64,000 nucleotides of DNA, taken from JADKAV01 sp963732355. GTDB taxonomy: Bacteria; Actinomycetota; Actinomycetes; S36-B12; UBA10799. Shown in pieces: positions 42,931 through 52,284 of this stretch; the first letter of the stretch is position 1, and each line of letters starts with the position of its first letter. The notes under the pieces are model-generated. The model was given only the letters and a program-made list of their open reading frames with translations. It made no database searches and had not been told where the DNA came from. The DNA lies in the NCBI GenBank assembly GCA_963732355.1, contig CAVSZD010000006.1, positions 682,001 through 746,000 of the forward strand, written 5' to 3'. Both the position numbers and the translations under genes were made by a program.

Positions 42931-43174
42931 CCGTGGCTGGAAGCAAAGTTGGATTCAGGCAACTGAGTAGTCGAAAAACATCAACGCGTTGGTGAGGTGG
43001 CGGAGATCAGATAAGCCGTGGCCGGAAGCAAAGTTGGATTCAGGCAACTGAGTAGTCGAAAAACATCAACGCGTTGGTGAGGTGGCGGAGATCAGATAAG
43101 CCGTGGCCGGAAGCAAAGTTGGATTCAGGCAACTGAGTAGTCGAAAAACATCAACGCGTTGGTGAGGTGGCGGA
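42931..43174. repeat. Three 85-bp tandem repeats
   Basis: Units start at 42931, 43016 and 43101, exactly 85 bp apart. Each reads CCGTGG(C/T)(C)GGAAGCAAAG, then TTGGATTCAGGCAACTGAG, TAGTCGAAAAACATCAACGC, and GTTGGTGAGGTGGCGGAGAT. The last unit loses its final 11 bp. A perfect 10-bp palindrome CAACGCGTTG lies in each. The stretch 42683-43525 has no gene I can support. Confidence 0.92.
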
Positions 43175-43525
43175 ACTCACAGCGAGCTTGGGGGTCTGTC
43201 GGTCGCAAACACGAGAATGCCTAAGGCATAGGGACTTTCAGCGTCGGTCGGAGAGACTCGTACAACATAGCCGCACGGCGCACCACGTGGCGAAGGCGTG
43301 ACCTGCGCTGACCGCCTCCAGCGAAGTACGGTTGTGACGAGTACTTCTCGTTCCTGGCCGGGGCCGGTCGCAGTGAACGACTACGGGTGGCCATCGTCCC
43401 GCGCGGGTTGTCAGCGCAGGAAATCCTTCGCTGCCCTCTTCCCGTCGGGCATGGGCGAGTCACTCGGGCTGTGGTCTGGGATGGGGCGCTCGTGGAGGGC
43501 CATGCGACCACGTGAGGAGCGGGCA

Positions 43526-44989
43526 ATGACCAGCGACCGGTTCGACCAAGAGCAGATGTTCCAGTGGATCAAGGATCAGGTGAGTATGGGCCCTCGCCGC
43601 GCGGGAAGTGTGGCGGACCGGCAGAACGAGGACTATATCGAGGGGCATCTGCGCGACTTCGGGCTTGAGAAGGTTCGTCGGGAGCCCATCCCCATCACCC
43701 ACTGGGCTGCCCAGACACACTCGGTTGAGATCGATGAGGGCTCGGGCTTCACGCGGGTGGACTCGTTCCCGATCCCCTACTCGGCATTCACGGCGCCGGA
43801 GGGCAAGGAAGCCCGTCTTGTCTTCGCCGATCGGGACACGCTGTGGCACCGGGCCGACTGGGAGGGTGCCATCGTGGTCACGGAGATCGGCTTCCCGGAG
43901 TTGGATGTGAAGCTGCTCAGGAAGTTCAGCCTCGGCCAGTACGATCCCGACGGCAGCCTCGACTTGGTCAAGCACCCCGCCACGTGGGTCCGCCTTGGGT
44001 GGCATCTCTACCACCTGGCTGCCAAGCGGGGAGCCGTGGGTTTCATCGGCATCGTGAAGGATCAGCCTGGGGGAAGTTGCCACATGTATGCCCCGTACGG
44101 GTTCCGGGAGAAGGACATTCTCGACAAGCCCATCCCTGGGTTCTGGGTCGGCCGGGCTGAGGCGTCGTGGCTGCGCAAGGCGGCCGAGAGCGGCGCCGCC
44201 AAGGCCCGCCTGTGCCTCGCGGGGATCCGAGAACCGGGAACCATGCACAACATCGTGGGAGAGGTCCCGGGCGCAAGCGACGAGACCATCGTCTTGACCT
44301 GCCACCACGACTCGCCCTTCGACTCGCCCGTCGAGGACGCCAGCGGTGTGGCTGTGGTGCTCGCCCTCGCCCGGTACTTCGCCCAGCACAGGGCACTGAA
44401 ACGCCGACTGGTCGTCGTGCTCACCGCGGGGCACTTCTACGGATCCTTGGGCACCCGGACCTTCATCGAGACGCACCAGGATGACGTCGTGAAGCACACA
44501 GCGCTGGAGATCACCATCGAGCACATCGCGCTCGAGGCCATCGAGGACCAAGAGCACCGACTGGTCCCCTCCGGACACCCCGAGGCGGCGGGGGTGTTCG
44601 TGCCAATGAACCGCACCGTGACGGACCTGCTCCTGGACGCTGCCAAGACCCACGAGCTCAGCCGCACGGTTCTGCTCCCAGCCGAGGGACCGCTGGGTGA
44701 CTACCCTCCCACCGATGGCGGCGACTGGTATGCGGCCGGGGTGCCGGTCGTCAACTACATCACCAATCCGGTGTACCTGCTCACCGACGACGACGCCCTG
44801 GAGTTCGTGGCCAAGGATCGACTGTCCAAGGTGGCCGGTACCTTCGCCGACTTCATCGAGTCGATCGACAAGGTGCCCAGGGACGCTATCAGCGCAGTGG
44901 ATTCCCGCCGCTACCTGTACGCGATGAAACTGCTCAAGCACGTCAGCCGTGCCAGGACGACCTTCTTCGGCACCAGGCCGGTGTATTGA
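43526..44989 (+). CDS. M28-type metallopeptidase-like protein
   Basis: 487 residues from ATG 43526, with GAGGAG 7 nt upstream. A PA-like insert (LVFADRDTLWHRADWEGAIVV) is followed by the M28 core: VLTCHHDSPFDSPVEDASGVAVVLALARYF (metal His and Asp), VVLTAGHFYGSLGTRTFIE and a final CHH-type region with GGDWYAAGVPVVNYI. No signal peptide is visible. M28 members are aminopeptidases or carboxypeptidases with two zinc ions. Longer starts reaching 43298 would add a Cys-rich nonsense head and are rejected. Its upstream region is repeat-rich and may hide the promoter. Confidence 0.8.
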   Translation: MTSDRFDQEQMFQWIKDQVSMGPRRAGSVADRQNEDYIEGHLRDFGLEKVRREPIPITHWAAQTHSVEIDEGSGFTRVDSFPIPYSAFTAPEGKEARLVFADRDTLWHRADWEGAIVVTEIGFPELDVKLLRKFSLGQYDPDGSLDLVKHPATWVRLGWHLYHLAAKRGAVGFIGIVKDQPGGSCHMYAPYGFREKDILDKPIPGFWVGRAEASWLRKAAESGAAKARLCLAGIREPGTMHNIVGEVPGASDETIVLTCHHDSPFDSPVEDASGVAVVLALARYFAQHRALKRRLVVVLTAGHFYGSLGTRTFIETHQDDVVKHTALEITIEHIALEAIEDQEHRLVPSGHPEAAGVFVPMNRTVTDLLLDAAKTHELSRTVLLPAEGPLGDYPPTDGGDWYAAGVPVVNYITNPVYLLTDDDALEFVAKDRLSKVAGTFADFIESIDKVPRDAISAVDSRRYLYAMKLLKHVSRARTTFFGTRPVY

Positions 44990-45178
44990 GGCCCTTTGTA
45001 GGCCCTATTACGCACGCCATGGGAATTGCCGTGTCGGTCCGTACGCTCGGCTGTCACCATCAGGACTCAAGGGCCCGTTCCTGTGGGGCAGCAGCAGCGC
45101 CATGGCGAGGACGGAGCAAGTGGAGTCTGCCGTTGGCGTTTGACCAGAGTCGTTGCGAACCCAGCCCGCGGGGGCTGT

Positions 45179-45445
45179 CTACTCGTAGTGGGTCCACATG
45201 CGCAGGATGTGGACCACCCCTTCGTCGGGGAGCACCTCATAGACCAATCGATGCTGGATGTTAATGCGTCGGGAGTAGCAGCCGGCGAGGTCTCCGACCA
45301 GTTTCTCGAATCGAGGTGGGTCGGCGAACGGATCCTCCGCTATCAGCTCGAGCAGTCGCTGGGCCTTGGGCTTCAGGCCAGAGGAAGTCAACTTCCTGGC
45401 GTCCTTTTGCGCTTGGCGCGAGTAGATCAGCGTCCAATTGCTCAC
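45179..45445 (-). CDS. YoeB/Txe-type toxin (endoribonuclease)
   Basis: 88 residues from GTG 45445 (VSNWTLIYSRQAQKDARKLTSSGLK). LIAEDPFADPPRFEKLVGDLAG and CYSRRINIQHRLVYEVLPDEGVVHILRMWTHYE match YoeB/Txe mRNA interferases: RRINIQHRLVYEV and the terminal His-Tyr are the catalytic region. The start overlaps the antitoxin stop (GTGA, 45442-45445). It cleaves mRNA in the ribosome when free. It pairs with the Phd/YefM antitoxin just upstream. Confidence 0.88.
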   Translation of the reverse strand: MSNWTLIYSRQAQKDARKLTSSGLKPKAQRLLELIAEDPFADPPRFEKLVGDLAGCYSRRINIQHRLVYEVLPDEGVVHILRMWTHYE

Positions 45446-45684
45446 CAGTCGAGCTCGGTGGAGCCGGCCTCGGTACCTTCGGCGCGCGCCTGACGGATTG
45501 AATCGCTCAGACCTGGCACCGAGGCCAGGAACAGCGTCTCCTGGATGGCCTGCCAGTCTTCTTCGCCGATGAGCACCGCGTTTCCCCGCTGCCCGGTGAT
45601 GGTAAGCGGCTCGGACTCGTCGTTGACCTGGTCGATCAGCCGGTACAGGTTTGCTCGTGCCGTCGTTGCGCTCACTGCGGTCAT
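45442..45684 (-). CDS. YefM/Phd-type antitoxin
   Basis: 80 residues from ATG 45684 (MTAVSATTARANLYRLIDQVNDESEPLTITG). QRGNAVLIGEEDWQAIQETLFL is the conserved C-terminal dimer/DNA-binding part. The upstream extension to 45717 (DLDVDVEVD) is low-complexity and not in the family. With the overlapping Txe-type toxin it forms an intact module; antitoxin first and overlapping genes are standard, so it probably autoregulates the operon. Confidence 0.88.
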   Translation of the reverse strand: MTAVSATTARANLYRLIDQVNDESEPLTITGQRGNAVLIGEEDWQAIQETLFLASVPGLSDSIRQARAEGTEAGSTELDW

Positions 45685-45872
45685 GACATCCACCTCCACA
45701 TCCACATCCAAATCCAAAGTACGCTATTGCGTACGTTTCACCAAGTGCCGCTGCATTCGAGAGTGCAACGAACGTTCAACCAAAGCATGCGCACTCGTCG
45801 TACGGCATTGCGGGGCACTATCAGGACGCATGAAGAAGGGCCTCTGACCGGTGTTGAGGCCCTTTCCTGTGG

Positions 45873-46067
45873 AGCGGGTGACGAGAGCCGTCGCCGACCT
45901 TCGGCCGGCTCCTCCCGATTCTCGCCGTGTTTACCTCAGCGGGTGACGAGAGCCGTCGCCGACCTTCGGCCGGCTCCTCCCGATTCTCGCCGTGTTTACC
46001 TCAGCGGGTGACGAGAGCCGTCGCCGACCTTCGGCCGGCTCCTCCCGATTCTCGCCGTGTTTACCTC
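45873..46067. repeat. Three 65-bp tandem repeats related to the tRNA-Gly 3' end
   Basis: Units start at 45873, 45938 and 46003. Each begins AGCGGGTGACGAGA, the same 14 nt as the 3' end of the adjacent tRNA gene (46113-46126), and continues GCCGTCGCCGACC, then a CCTTCGGCCGGC hairpin, and GATTCTCGCCGTGTTTACC. On the minus strand CGAGA and TCTCG enclose the inner hairpin. They lie downstream of the tRNA-Gly terminator. Confidence 0.88.
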
Positions 46068-46070
46068 AGT

Positions 46071-46112
46071 CAAAGACAAAGACCCCGGAAGCCTCCGAGG
46101 TCTTTGTCTTTG
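46071..46112. terminator. Bidirectional terminator hairpin after tRNA-Gly
   Basis: CAAAGACAAAGACC (46071-46084) pairs with GGTCTTTGTCTTTG (46099-46112), and the CGGA/TCCG part extends the stem toward the loop. Pure-pairing arms of 14 bp with A/T-rich ends make it a strong terminator in both directions. It follows the tRNA-Gly 3' end directly. Confidence 0.9.
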
Positions 46113-46183
46113 AGCGGGTGACGAGAATCGAACTCGCACTGTCAGCTTGGGAAGCTGATGTTCTGCCATTGAACTACACCCGC
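46113..46183 (-). tRNA. tRNA-Gly(CCC)
   Basis: 71 nt on the minus strand. The acceptor stem GCGGGTG/CACCCGC pairs perfectly. The D-arm region is AGTTCAATGGCAGAAC. The anticodon stem TCAGC/GCTGA encloses loop TTCCCAA, so the anticodon is CCC (glycine GGG). The T-arm is GCGAG TTCGATT CTCGT. The discriminator is T and CCA is not encoded. A strong terminator follows at once. Confidence 0.95.
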
Positions 46184-46326
46184 GTTGTCGGGAGTGCGCC
46201 CACGAGCGCGCGTCCCTGCCCAACAGTATGCCCGACCATTCAGGGGTTCAGGTAGCCGGATCGTCCTTGTCTGGTGGGCAGTTCGACTCCACGTCTCCCC
46301 GGCCGCGCGGCATCTACAGTGGCCGC

Positions 46327-48111
46327 ATGCCTGTGTCCTTGCTGCTGTCCGCGCGTGACCTCGACTTCCTGCTCTACGAATGGCTGGATGCCCAGGCGCT
46401 GACGAGCAGCCCGAGGTACGCCGAACACTCCCGGGAGACGTTTGACGCGGCGCTGGATCTGAGCCGGACCGTTGCGGAGAACCATTTCGCCGGGCACAAC
46501 AAGCGCAACGACGCCGAGGAACCCACGTTCGACGGGCAGAAAGTGGTGCTGCACGAGGAGGTAGGCGCGGCTTTGAAGGTGTTCGCCGACACCGGTCTGC
46601 TGACTGCAGGCATGCCGGTCGAGGTCGGCGGTATGCAGATGCCGGCGTGCGTGACGATGGCGTGTTTCGCGTGGCTGCAGGCCGCGAACATCAGCACGGC
46701 CGCCTATCCGCTGCTGACGATCGGCAATGCGAATCTGCTGTTGGCCCACGGAAGCCCCGAACAGATCGAAACGTACGTGAAGCCGATGATGCAGGGCCGG
46801 TTCTTCGGGACGATGTGCCTGTCCGAACCGCAGGCAGGCTCGTCACTTGCCGATGTTGCCGTGCGGGCCGAGCCGCAAGCCGATGGAACATACCGGCTGT
46901 TCGGGAACAAGATGTGGATCTCAGGTGGCGATCACGAATTGACCGAGAACATCATCCATCTGGTCCTGGCGCGGGTGCCCGGATCGCCGGCGGGGGTCAA
47001 GGGATTGTCCTTGTTCATCGTGCCCAAGTACCTCGTGGACAGCGGCGAACGCAACGACGTGACACTGGCCGGGCTGAACCACAAGATGGGATACCGCGGT
47101 ACAACCAACGCGTTGCTCAACTTCGGGGAGGGCGCCCACCTCGTCAACGGTGAGGCTGGGGCGGTGGGGTTCCTGGTCGGCGAGCAGAACCGCGGCCTTT
47201 CCTACATGTTCCACATGATGAATGAAGCTCGCGTGGGGGTGGGCGTGGGTGCGGTGGCGCTGGGCTATACCGGGTACCTGCATTCCCTGGAGTACGCGCG
47301 CACCCGTCTACAAGGTCGGCCTTTGCGCGATCGCGATCCCGAGTCCGCGCAGATCCCGATCATCGAGCACACCGATGTGCGGCGCATGCTGCTCGCCCAG
47401 AAGTCCTACGTTGAGGGCGGCCTGGCGCTGAGCATGTTCTGCGCGCACCTGCTCGACGTGGCGCTGACCACCTCCGACGACGATGAGCGTGCCGAGATCG
47501 GCCACCTGCTCGACGTCCTCACCCCGATCGCCAAGAGCTGGCCGTCCCAGTGGTGCCTGGAGGCCAACTCGCTTGCGATCCAGGTGCACGGCGGCTACGG
47601 CTACACCCGTGACTACGACGTCGAGCAGTTCTACCGCGACAACCGGCTCAATCCGATCCACGAAGGCACCCACGGCATTCAGAGCCTGGACCTGCTGGGC
47701 CGCAAAGTGATTGCTGTCGACGGAGCAGGCCTGCGAGCGCTACTCGAGAGAATGGAGGGGACCCGCGCCCGGGCAGCCCAAGAGCCTGCGTTGAGTAAGT
47801 ACGCGCAATCGCTGCAGGAAGCGGCTGGCCGGCTGGCACAGACCACCATGGCCGTCTGGGCGCCTATGGAACCGGAGTTGGCATTGGCCAACGCCACGGT
47901 GTATCTCGAGGCCTTCGGCCATGTGGTCGTCGCGTGGCTGTGGCTGGAGCAGATGCTGAGTGCGGCCGGCAAGGAGGGCACCTTCTACGACGGCAAGCGC
48001 GCGGCAGGCAAGTACTTCTTCATATACGAGCTACCCAAGACCGGGCCCCAGTTCGATCTCCTCGCCGCACTCGATCGGACCACCCTCGACCTGGACGTCA
48101 ACTGTCTGTGA
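46327..48111 (+). CDS. Acyl-CoA dehydrogenase (second)
   Basis: 594 residues from ATG 46327. LSEPQAGSSLADV is the middle-domain FAD site, GNKMWISGGDHE follows, and PIHEGTHGIQSLDLLGRK holds the catalytic-type Glu; VHGGYGYTRDYDVEQFYRD is the conserved C-terminal block. The length matches the FadE-like group with a C-terminal helical extension. It differs from the enzyme at 7741-9582 (low identity by eye), so the two are not recent copies. The upstream ATG at 46228 sits in the tRNA promoter region and is rejected. Confidence 0.9.
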   Translation: MPVSLLLSARDLDFLLYEWLDAQALTSSPRYAEHSRETFDAALDLSRTVAENHFAGHNKRNDAEEPTFDGQKVVLHEEVGAALKVFADTGLLTAGMPVEVGGMQMPACVTMACFAWLQAANISTAAYPLLTIGNANLLLAHGSPEQIETYVKPMMQGRFFGTMCLSEPQAGSSLADVAVRAEPQADGTYRLFGNKMWISGGDHELTENIIHLVLARVPGSPAGVKGLSLFIVPKYLVDSGERNDVTLAGLNHKMGYRGTTNALLNFGEGAHLVNGEAGAVGFLVGEQNRGLSYMFHMMNEARVGVGVGAVALGYTGYLHSLEYARTRLQGRPLRDRDPESAQIPIIEHTDVRRMLLAQKSYVEGGLALSMFCAHLLDVALTTSDDDERAEIGHLLDVLTPIAKSWPSQWCLEANSLAIQVHGGYGYTRDYDVEQFYRDNRLNPIHEGTHGIQSLDLLGRKVIAVDGAGLRALLERMEGTRARAAQEPALSKYAQSLQEAAGRLAQTTMAVWAPMEPELALANATVYLEAFGHVVVAWLWLEQMLSAAGKEGTFYDGKRAAGKYFFIYELPKTGPQFDLLAALDRTTLDLDVNCL

Positions 48112-48196
48112 TCGGCTTGCGCGTAGGCGGTGAGTTCTTCGGCCTGTCACACTGAGGAGGCCTCAAGGGCAGCCCGATCGTGTCGATTAAGGACGT

Positions 48197-50599
48197 ATGG
48201 CTGTGGTGCGTATTCCGGCGGAGTTCTCTGCTGATCCCGACGTGCGATACGACGGCGCGGCACAACGTGTTCTTTACCCCGTGTCCCTCTTCGTCGGGCT
48301 GCTCTACCTGGTGCTGGCCGCGCTGCACCCCGTTATGGTTGGGGGCAACGGCGGGCTGATCATGAGCGTGGTCGCAGCAGCCACGGCGATCTTCCTACTC
48401 GGTGTGGCCTGGTGGGTTCGCGGTCGTACGAACGTCCCGCATGCGACCGCCTTGCTGTCAGCCGTGATCCTGTTGATGATCATCAACTCGTGGCTGCACT
48501 TATTCATCACGAAGCAGGACTGGCAGACGACCAACCTCATGCTCGTGGTCATCGGTGCCGGGATGGCGGTGCTGGCCACCAAATGGAACCTCGCGCTCAC
48601 GGTGCTGTGCTGGGTGGCGTGGGTGATCGGGATGGCCAACATACCGGGGGTCAACTGGCCCCATTGGCTCATCGCCATGGCCATGGCAACACTTGTCGGC
48701 CAGTTGATGCGACTGGGCCGCAGGAACAACCTCGATACTGCCGCCGCGGCCGTGGAACTGCAGGTGGGGCTGGTCAACGATGCCGAGGAACTGGCTGAGA
48801 GTCGGCAGAATCTCCTGGCCACGATCAGCCACGATGTGCGCACACCGGTCACGGGGATCGTAGGGATGGTCGACTTGCTTCTGCAACGGCCACTGGACGC
48901 GCGCACTCGGGAACTGGTCGTGGGGGTCCGACACTCCGCCGACGGTCTCACCACGATGCTCAACAACCTCCTGGATCTGGCTCGGGTTGAGGCGGGCAGA
49001 CTCGAGGTTCACGACAGCGATGCCGACATCTGCGACATGGTCAGCGAGGTCCTACAGATGGTGGGACCCATGGCTCAGAGGAAGAACATCCCGCTGATCG
49101 GCGCTGCTGCTCCCGACCTGCACTCCTGGATCCGCACCGACCCCAGCCGTTTCCGGCAGATCCTCTTGAACCTGGTGTCGAACGCCGTGAAGTTCACCGA
49201 TGAGGGTGTGGTGACCGTGGTCTCCCGTGCGGTCACGTACAACCGCGAGCCGTGGGTCGAGATCTCCGTCACCGACACCGGCCCGGGGATGAGCGAGCAA
49301 GCGCAGGCCGCAGCGTTCGAGTCCTTCGTGCAGGGTGGTCCCAGCGTGCACAAAGAGCATGGCGGATCTGGTTTGGGCCTGGCAATTGCGCAACGCCTCA
49401 CCAGTGCGCTTGGCGGTTCACTGCAGTTGACCAGCGAACTGGGACAGGGCACGACGTTCCGCATCCTGTTGCCGGTCGGCCGGCTCGAGAAGGTCCACGA
49501 CGACCAAACGGTGTCTCTGCCAGGCCAGGTCGTCGTCTCGGGCCACCCGGTGGCCGTGCGCGCCGTTGGCCTGGCGCTGGAGCGCATGGGTAAGACGCTC
49601 GTGAAGCAGTGTCAGGGGCAACCGGGCACCCTTCACGTGCGTGTGGTCTGCGATACCTCAGCACCCGAAGCGGCGCACCCGGTGGAGGACGGCCACCGCC
49701 TTCTGGTTCTCGGGCCGACGGTCACGGTGGCGGCATCGCCGACTGCTGGGGAATACCTGCCCATGCCTTGGACGATGGACCGGCTGCTTGAGGCGCTGGG
49801 CGCTGAGGTTCCCAGTGCAGTGCCGACCGAGATCCTGGCGCTGCCCACTGGTCTGGGGGTACTCCTCGCGGAGGACGACACCACCAACCGCAACCTCATC
49901 GCCGAGATGTTGCGGCGGATGGGCGCGGAGGTGACCACGGTCAGCGACGGTGCGGCAGCGGTTGAGGAGGTCGCCCGGGACCGCTTCGACGTGGTGCTTC
50001 TCGACCTCAACATGCCCGTCATGGATGGGCTGGAAGCGGTCCGTGTCATTCGCGAGAGGCTGGCCGGGATCGAGGAGCTCGCGGTCATCGCATTGAGCGC
50101 CGACCCGGGATGGATCGACCGGTCGGTACTGACCGCGGCCGGATTCAACGGCTACGTGATGAAACCCTCGACGATGGCCGATCTGCAGATCGGGATCACC
50201 AAGGTTCTGGAGAGGCTGCCCGTGTCTGAACAACTACCTGCCCCACGAACCGCAGACACCCACGTCAGTCTGGATACGGGCACACTGGACCAGCTGGCCG
50301 AGGACTTGGGTGATCCGGTCCTGGTGCACCAGACGCTCGGGGTGTACCTCGAGGAGTTGCCGACTCGGCTAGTGGCACTGCACCAGGGGTACGCGTCCGG
50401 TTCTCCGGAGGAGACCCGCGCGGTCGCCCACTCCCTCAAGGGCGCCTCCGGCATGCTCGGGGCGATGCGGTTGAGCCGGCTGTGCGCCCAGATGGAGACT
50501 CAGGCCGACGATGCGACCCTGACCGAGTTGACCGCGGAAGCCGAACAGGTCGAAACCTTGATGCGCTCCTACCTGGCGGAGGAATCCGTCACGGGTTGA
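48197..50599 (+). CDS. Hybrid histidine kinase with REC and HPt domains
   Basis: 800 residues. The N-terminus has about six membrane segments (residues 25-170), a membrane sensor of unknown signal. HisKA has H212 in LATISHDVRTPVTG; the ATPase is complete, with N329 in LLNLVSNAVKF, DTGPGM at 360 and GGSGLGLAIAQR. The receiver has D603 in VVLLDLNMPVMDG and K656 near VMKPS. The HPt has H745 in VAHSLKGASG. It can therefore run a full intramolecular relay. Its 3' end overlaps the convergent kinase gene by 31 nt. Confidence 0.93.
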   Translation: MAVVRIPAEFSADPDVRYDGAAQRVLYPVSLFVGLLYLVLAALHPVMVGGNGGLIMSVVAAATAIFLLGVAWWVRGRTNVPHATALLSAVILLMIINSWLHLFITKQDWQTTNLMLVVIGAGMAVLATKWNLALTVLCWVAWVIGMANIPGVNWPHWLIAMAMATLVGQLMRLGRRNNLDTAAAAVELQVGLVNDAEELAESRQNLLATISHDVRTPVTGIVGMVDLLLQRPLDARTRELVVGVRHSADGLTTMLNNLLDLARVEAGRLEVHDSDADICDMVSEVLQMVGPMAQRKNIPLIGAAAPDLHSWIRTDPSRFRQILLNLVSNAVKFTDEGVVTVVSRAVTYNREPWVEISVTDTGPGMSEQAQAAAFESFVQGGPSVHKEHGGSGLGLAIAQRLTSALGGSLQLTSELGQGTTFRILLPVGRLEKVHDDQTVSLPGQVVVSGHPVAVRAVGLALERMGKTLVKQCQGQPGTLHVRVVCDTSAPEAAHPVEDGHRLLVLGPTVTVAASPTAGEYLPMPWTMDRLLEALGAEVPSAVPTEILALPTGLGVLLAEDDTTNRNLIAEMLRRMGAEVTTVSDGAAAVEEVARDRFDVVLLDLNMPVMDGLEAVRVIRERLAGIEELAVIALSADPGWIDRSVLTAAGFNGYVMKPSTMADLQIGITKVLERLPVSEQLPAPRTADTHVSLDTGTLDQLAEDLGDPVLVHQTLGVYLEELPTRLVALHQGYASGSPEETRAVAHSLKGASGMLGAMRLSRLCAQMETQADDATLTELTAEAEQVETLMRSYLAEESVTG

Positions 50600-52284
50600 T
50601 CCTGTGGCAAGTAGCGGTGGATGATCGTGAGCAACTGCTGGCGGGTGAACGGTTTGGACAGGTACGCGTCCACGCCGGCGAGCATCCCGGCTTCGGCGGA
50701 CCCCGGCGCTGTGTCAGCGGTCATGGCCACGATCGGCACCTCGCAGCGGTCGGCTCCTGCCACTCCTGCCCGGATGCGTCGGGTCGCAGACAGTCCGTCC
50801 AGCCGTGGCATCCGGATGTCCATGAGCACTACCCCGTAATCTCGGTGCGACAGTTGCTGGATTGCCGCCAGACCGTCGTCGGCCATGTCCACCTCCAGGC
50901 CGGACTCCGACAGCATCATCAAGGCCAGTTGCTGGGTCACCTTGGTGTCGTCCACGAGCAGGACCCGGCGGTTTGTCCCCGTTCTGCGCAGGCGAGGGCG
51001 GGCGACAGGCAGGATCAGTTCGAACCGGACTCCGTCGTGGGCCAGCTCGCCATTGGCTTCCTCGCACGTCCTACGCGCCACACTGATCGACCCCGGATCT
51101 GGATCGGTTCCCGGGCTACGGGTCTCCACTTGGACCCGGTGTCCGGTGAGGCCCAGACGGACTGTCACCTGAGCGTCGGGCCGGGTGAGCCGGTATCCGG
51201 CCAGAAGTGTGTGCAGGGCGCTGCGCAGCCGGTCGGAATCGACCAGGACCTCCTCGGCCGCTGATGGGTCGACGGTGAGAGCGATGAGTCCGCCGTGCTC
51301 GGACACAAGCGACTGCTGGGTCTGGCACACCTCGTTGAGCAGGTCGGGCAGCGAGCAGATCGTCGGCTTCGCGATGTCCGCACCGGTGCTGTCCGAGGCG
51401 AGAGCCACCAGCGCTTCAATGCGTTGATTCATGACCTCGAGTTGCGACCGGGCGGTGCCCAGATCGGGCTCGGTGGCAGCCAGGGCGGCCTGTGCGGCAT
51501 GGATCGGGGTCGACAACTCGTGAGTGACTGCGTTGAACAGCGCACTGCGAGCCCGGGACAGCGCCTCGGCCCGGTCGCGGGCGCGGATCAAGTCGTCCGT
51601 GCGCGCCTTGACAGTGCGCTCGAGTTCGTCGCGGTGCAGTTGTTCGGACTCCCGTGCTTTGGCCCGCTCGATAACCCGCCCCAATTGCTCGCCGATTGTG
51701 ACAGCCACTTCCAGTAGGTCGGGATCCTTGGCCTTGGGCACAGGGCTGAGGAACTCAACTACGCCCACCAGGACGTCGCGGACCATCACCCCGAATGCGA
51801 ACGCCGAGCCTGTTGTCAGCAGGTCCCGGCGGGCGGGCACCAGGTCGGTGGGCTGTACCTCCCAGCGGGGACCGTGTGAAGCGACCCGGCCCGGGATCCC
51901 GACCCCCGGTTCGAAGCGGGCTCCGACGGTCGCGGTGCGGATCGATTCGTAGAAGGTGTCGCCGGGCTCGCCGACCCAGATTCCGCTGGACACCAGCGCG
52001 GAGGCGTCGTCACGAGCGGGGACGAGCAAGTGCCCGACGCTCCACTCGTACTCCCGGGCGATCATCGTCATGACCTCGCGGAAGGCATCGCGCTCGAGCG
52101 TGGCGGCATTGGACGCGGCTGCCGATCGGGTCAGCAGGTCCAGGGCGCGCTGACGGGCGTAGAGACGGCGCAGGGAGCGCTCGGCGATCTCCTCGGACTC
52201 CCGGCGAGCCGTTCGTTCACGCTCCACACGCCGCTGCAGGCGTGCGATCTGTGCACGCGCCTCCAGCAGCTCGTGGTCGGTCAT
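50569..52284 (-). CDS. GAF-type hybrid kinase with degenerate ATP-binding domain (H-NOX partner)
   Basis: 571 residues from ATG 52284. Coiled coil 1-60; a GAF-like domain about 60-205; a second coiled coil; HisKA with H255 in NAVTHELSTPIHAAQ. The region that should be the ATPase (about 320-425) has lost the N-box (LLAGYRL), the DTGxG motif (SPGTDP) and the Gly-rich lid (SISVARRT). The receiver (441-557) is intact: D489 in VVLMDIRMPRLDG and K544. The start overlaps the H-NOX stop (ATGA). It probably accepts phosphate from another kinase, or acts as a phosphatase. Confidence 0.9.
   Translation of the reverse strand: MTDHELLEARAQIARLQRRVERERTARRESEEIAERSLRRLYARQRALDLLTRSAAASNAATLERDAFREVMTMIAREYEWSVGHLLVPARDDASALVSSGIWVGEPGDTFYESIRTATVGARFEPGVGIPGRVASHGPRWEVQPTDLVPARRDLLTTGSAFAFGVMVRDVLVGVVEFLSPVPKAKDPDLLEVAVTIGEQLGRVIERAKARESEQLHRDELERTVKARTDDLIRARDRAEALSRARSALFNAVTHELSTPIHAAQAALAATEPDLGTARSQLEVMNQRIEALVALASDSTGADIAKPTICSLPDLLNEVCQTQQSLVSEHGGLIALTVDPSAAEEVLVDSDRLRSALHTLLAGYRLTRPDAQVTVRLGLTGHRVQVETRSPGTDPDPGSISVARRTCEEANGELAHDGVRFELILPVARPRLRRTGTNRRVLLVDDTKVTQQLALMMLSESGLEVDMADDGLAAIQQLSHRDYGVVLMDIRMPRLDGLSATRRIRAGVAGADRCEVPIVAMTADTAPGSAEAGMLAGVDAYLSKPFTRQQLLTIIHRYLPQDQPVTDSSAR

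Noticed and set aside
42931..43174. CRISPR array
   Set aside because: The units are contiguous 85-bp repeats with no unique spacers, and no cas genes are nearby.
45873..46067. Additional tRNA genes in the 65-bp repeats
   Set aside because: Only the last 14 nt of tRNA-Gly are shared; acceptor 5' half, D-arm and anticodon arm are missing.
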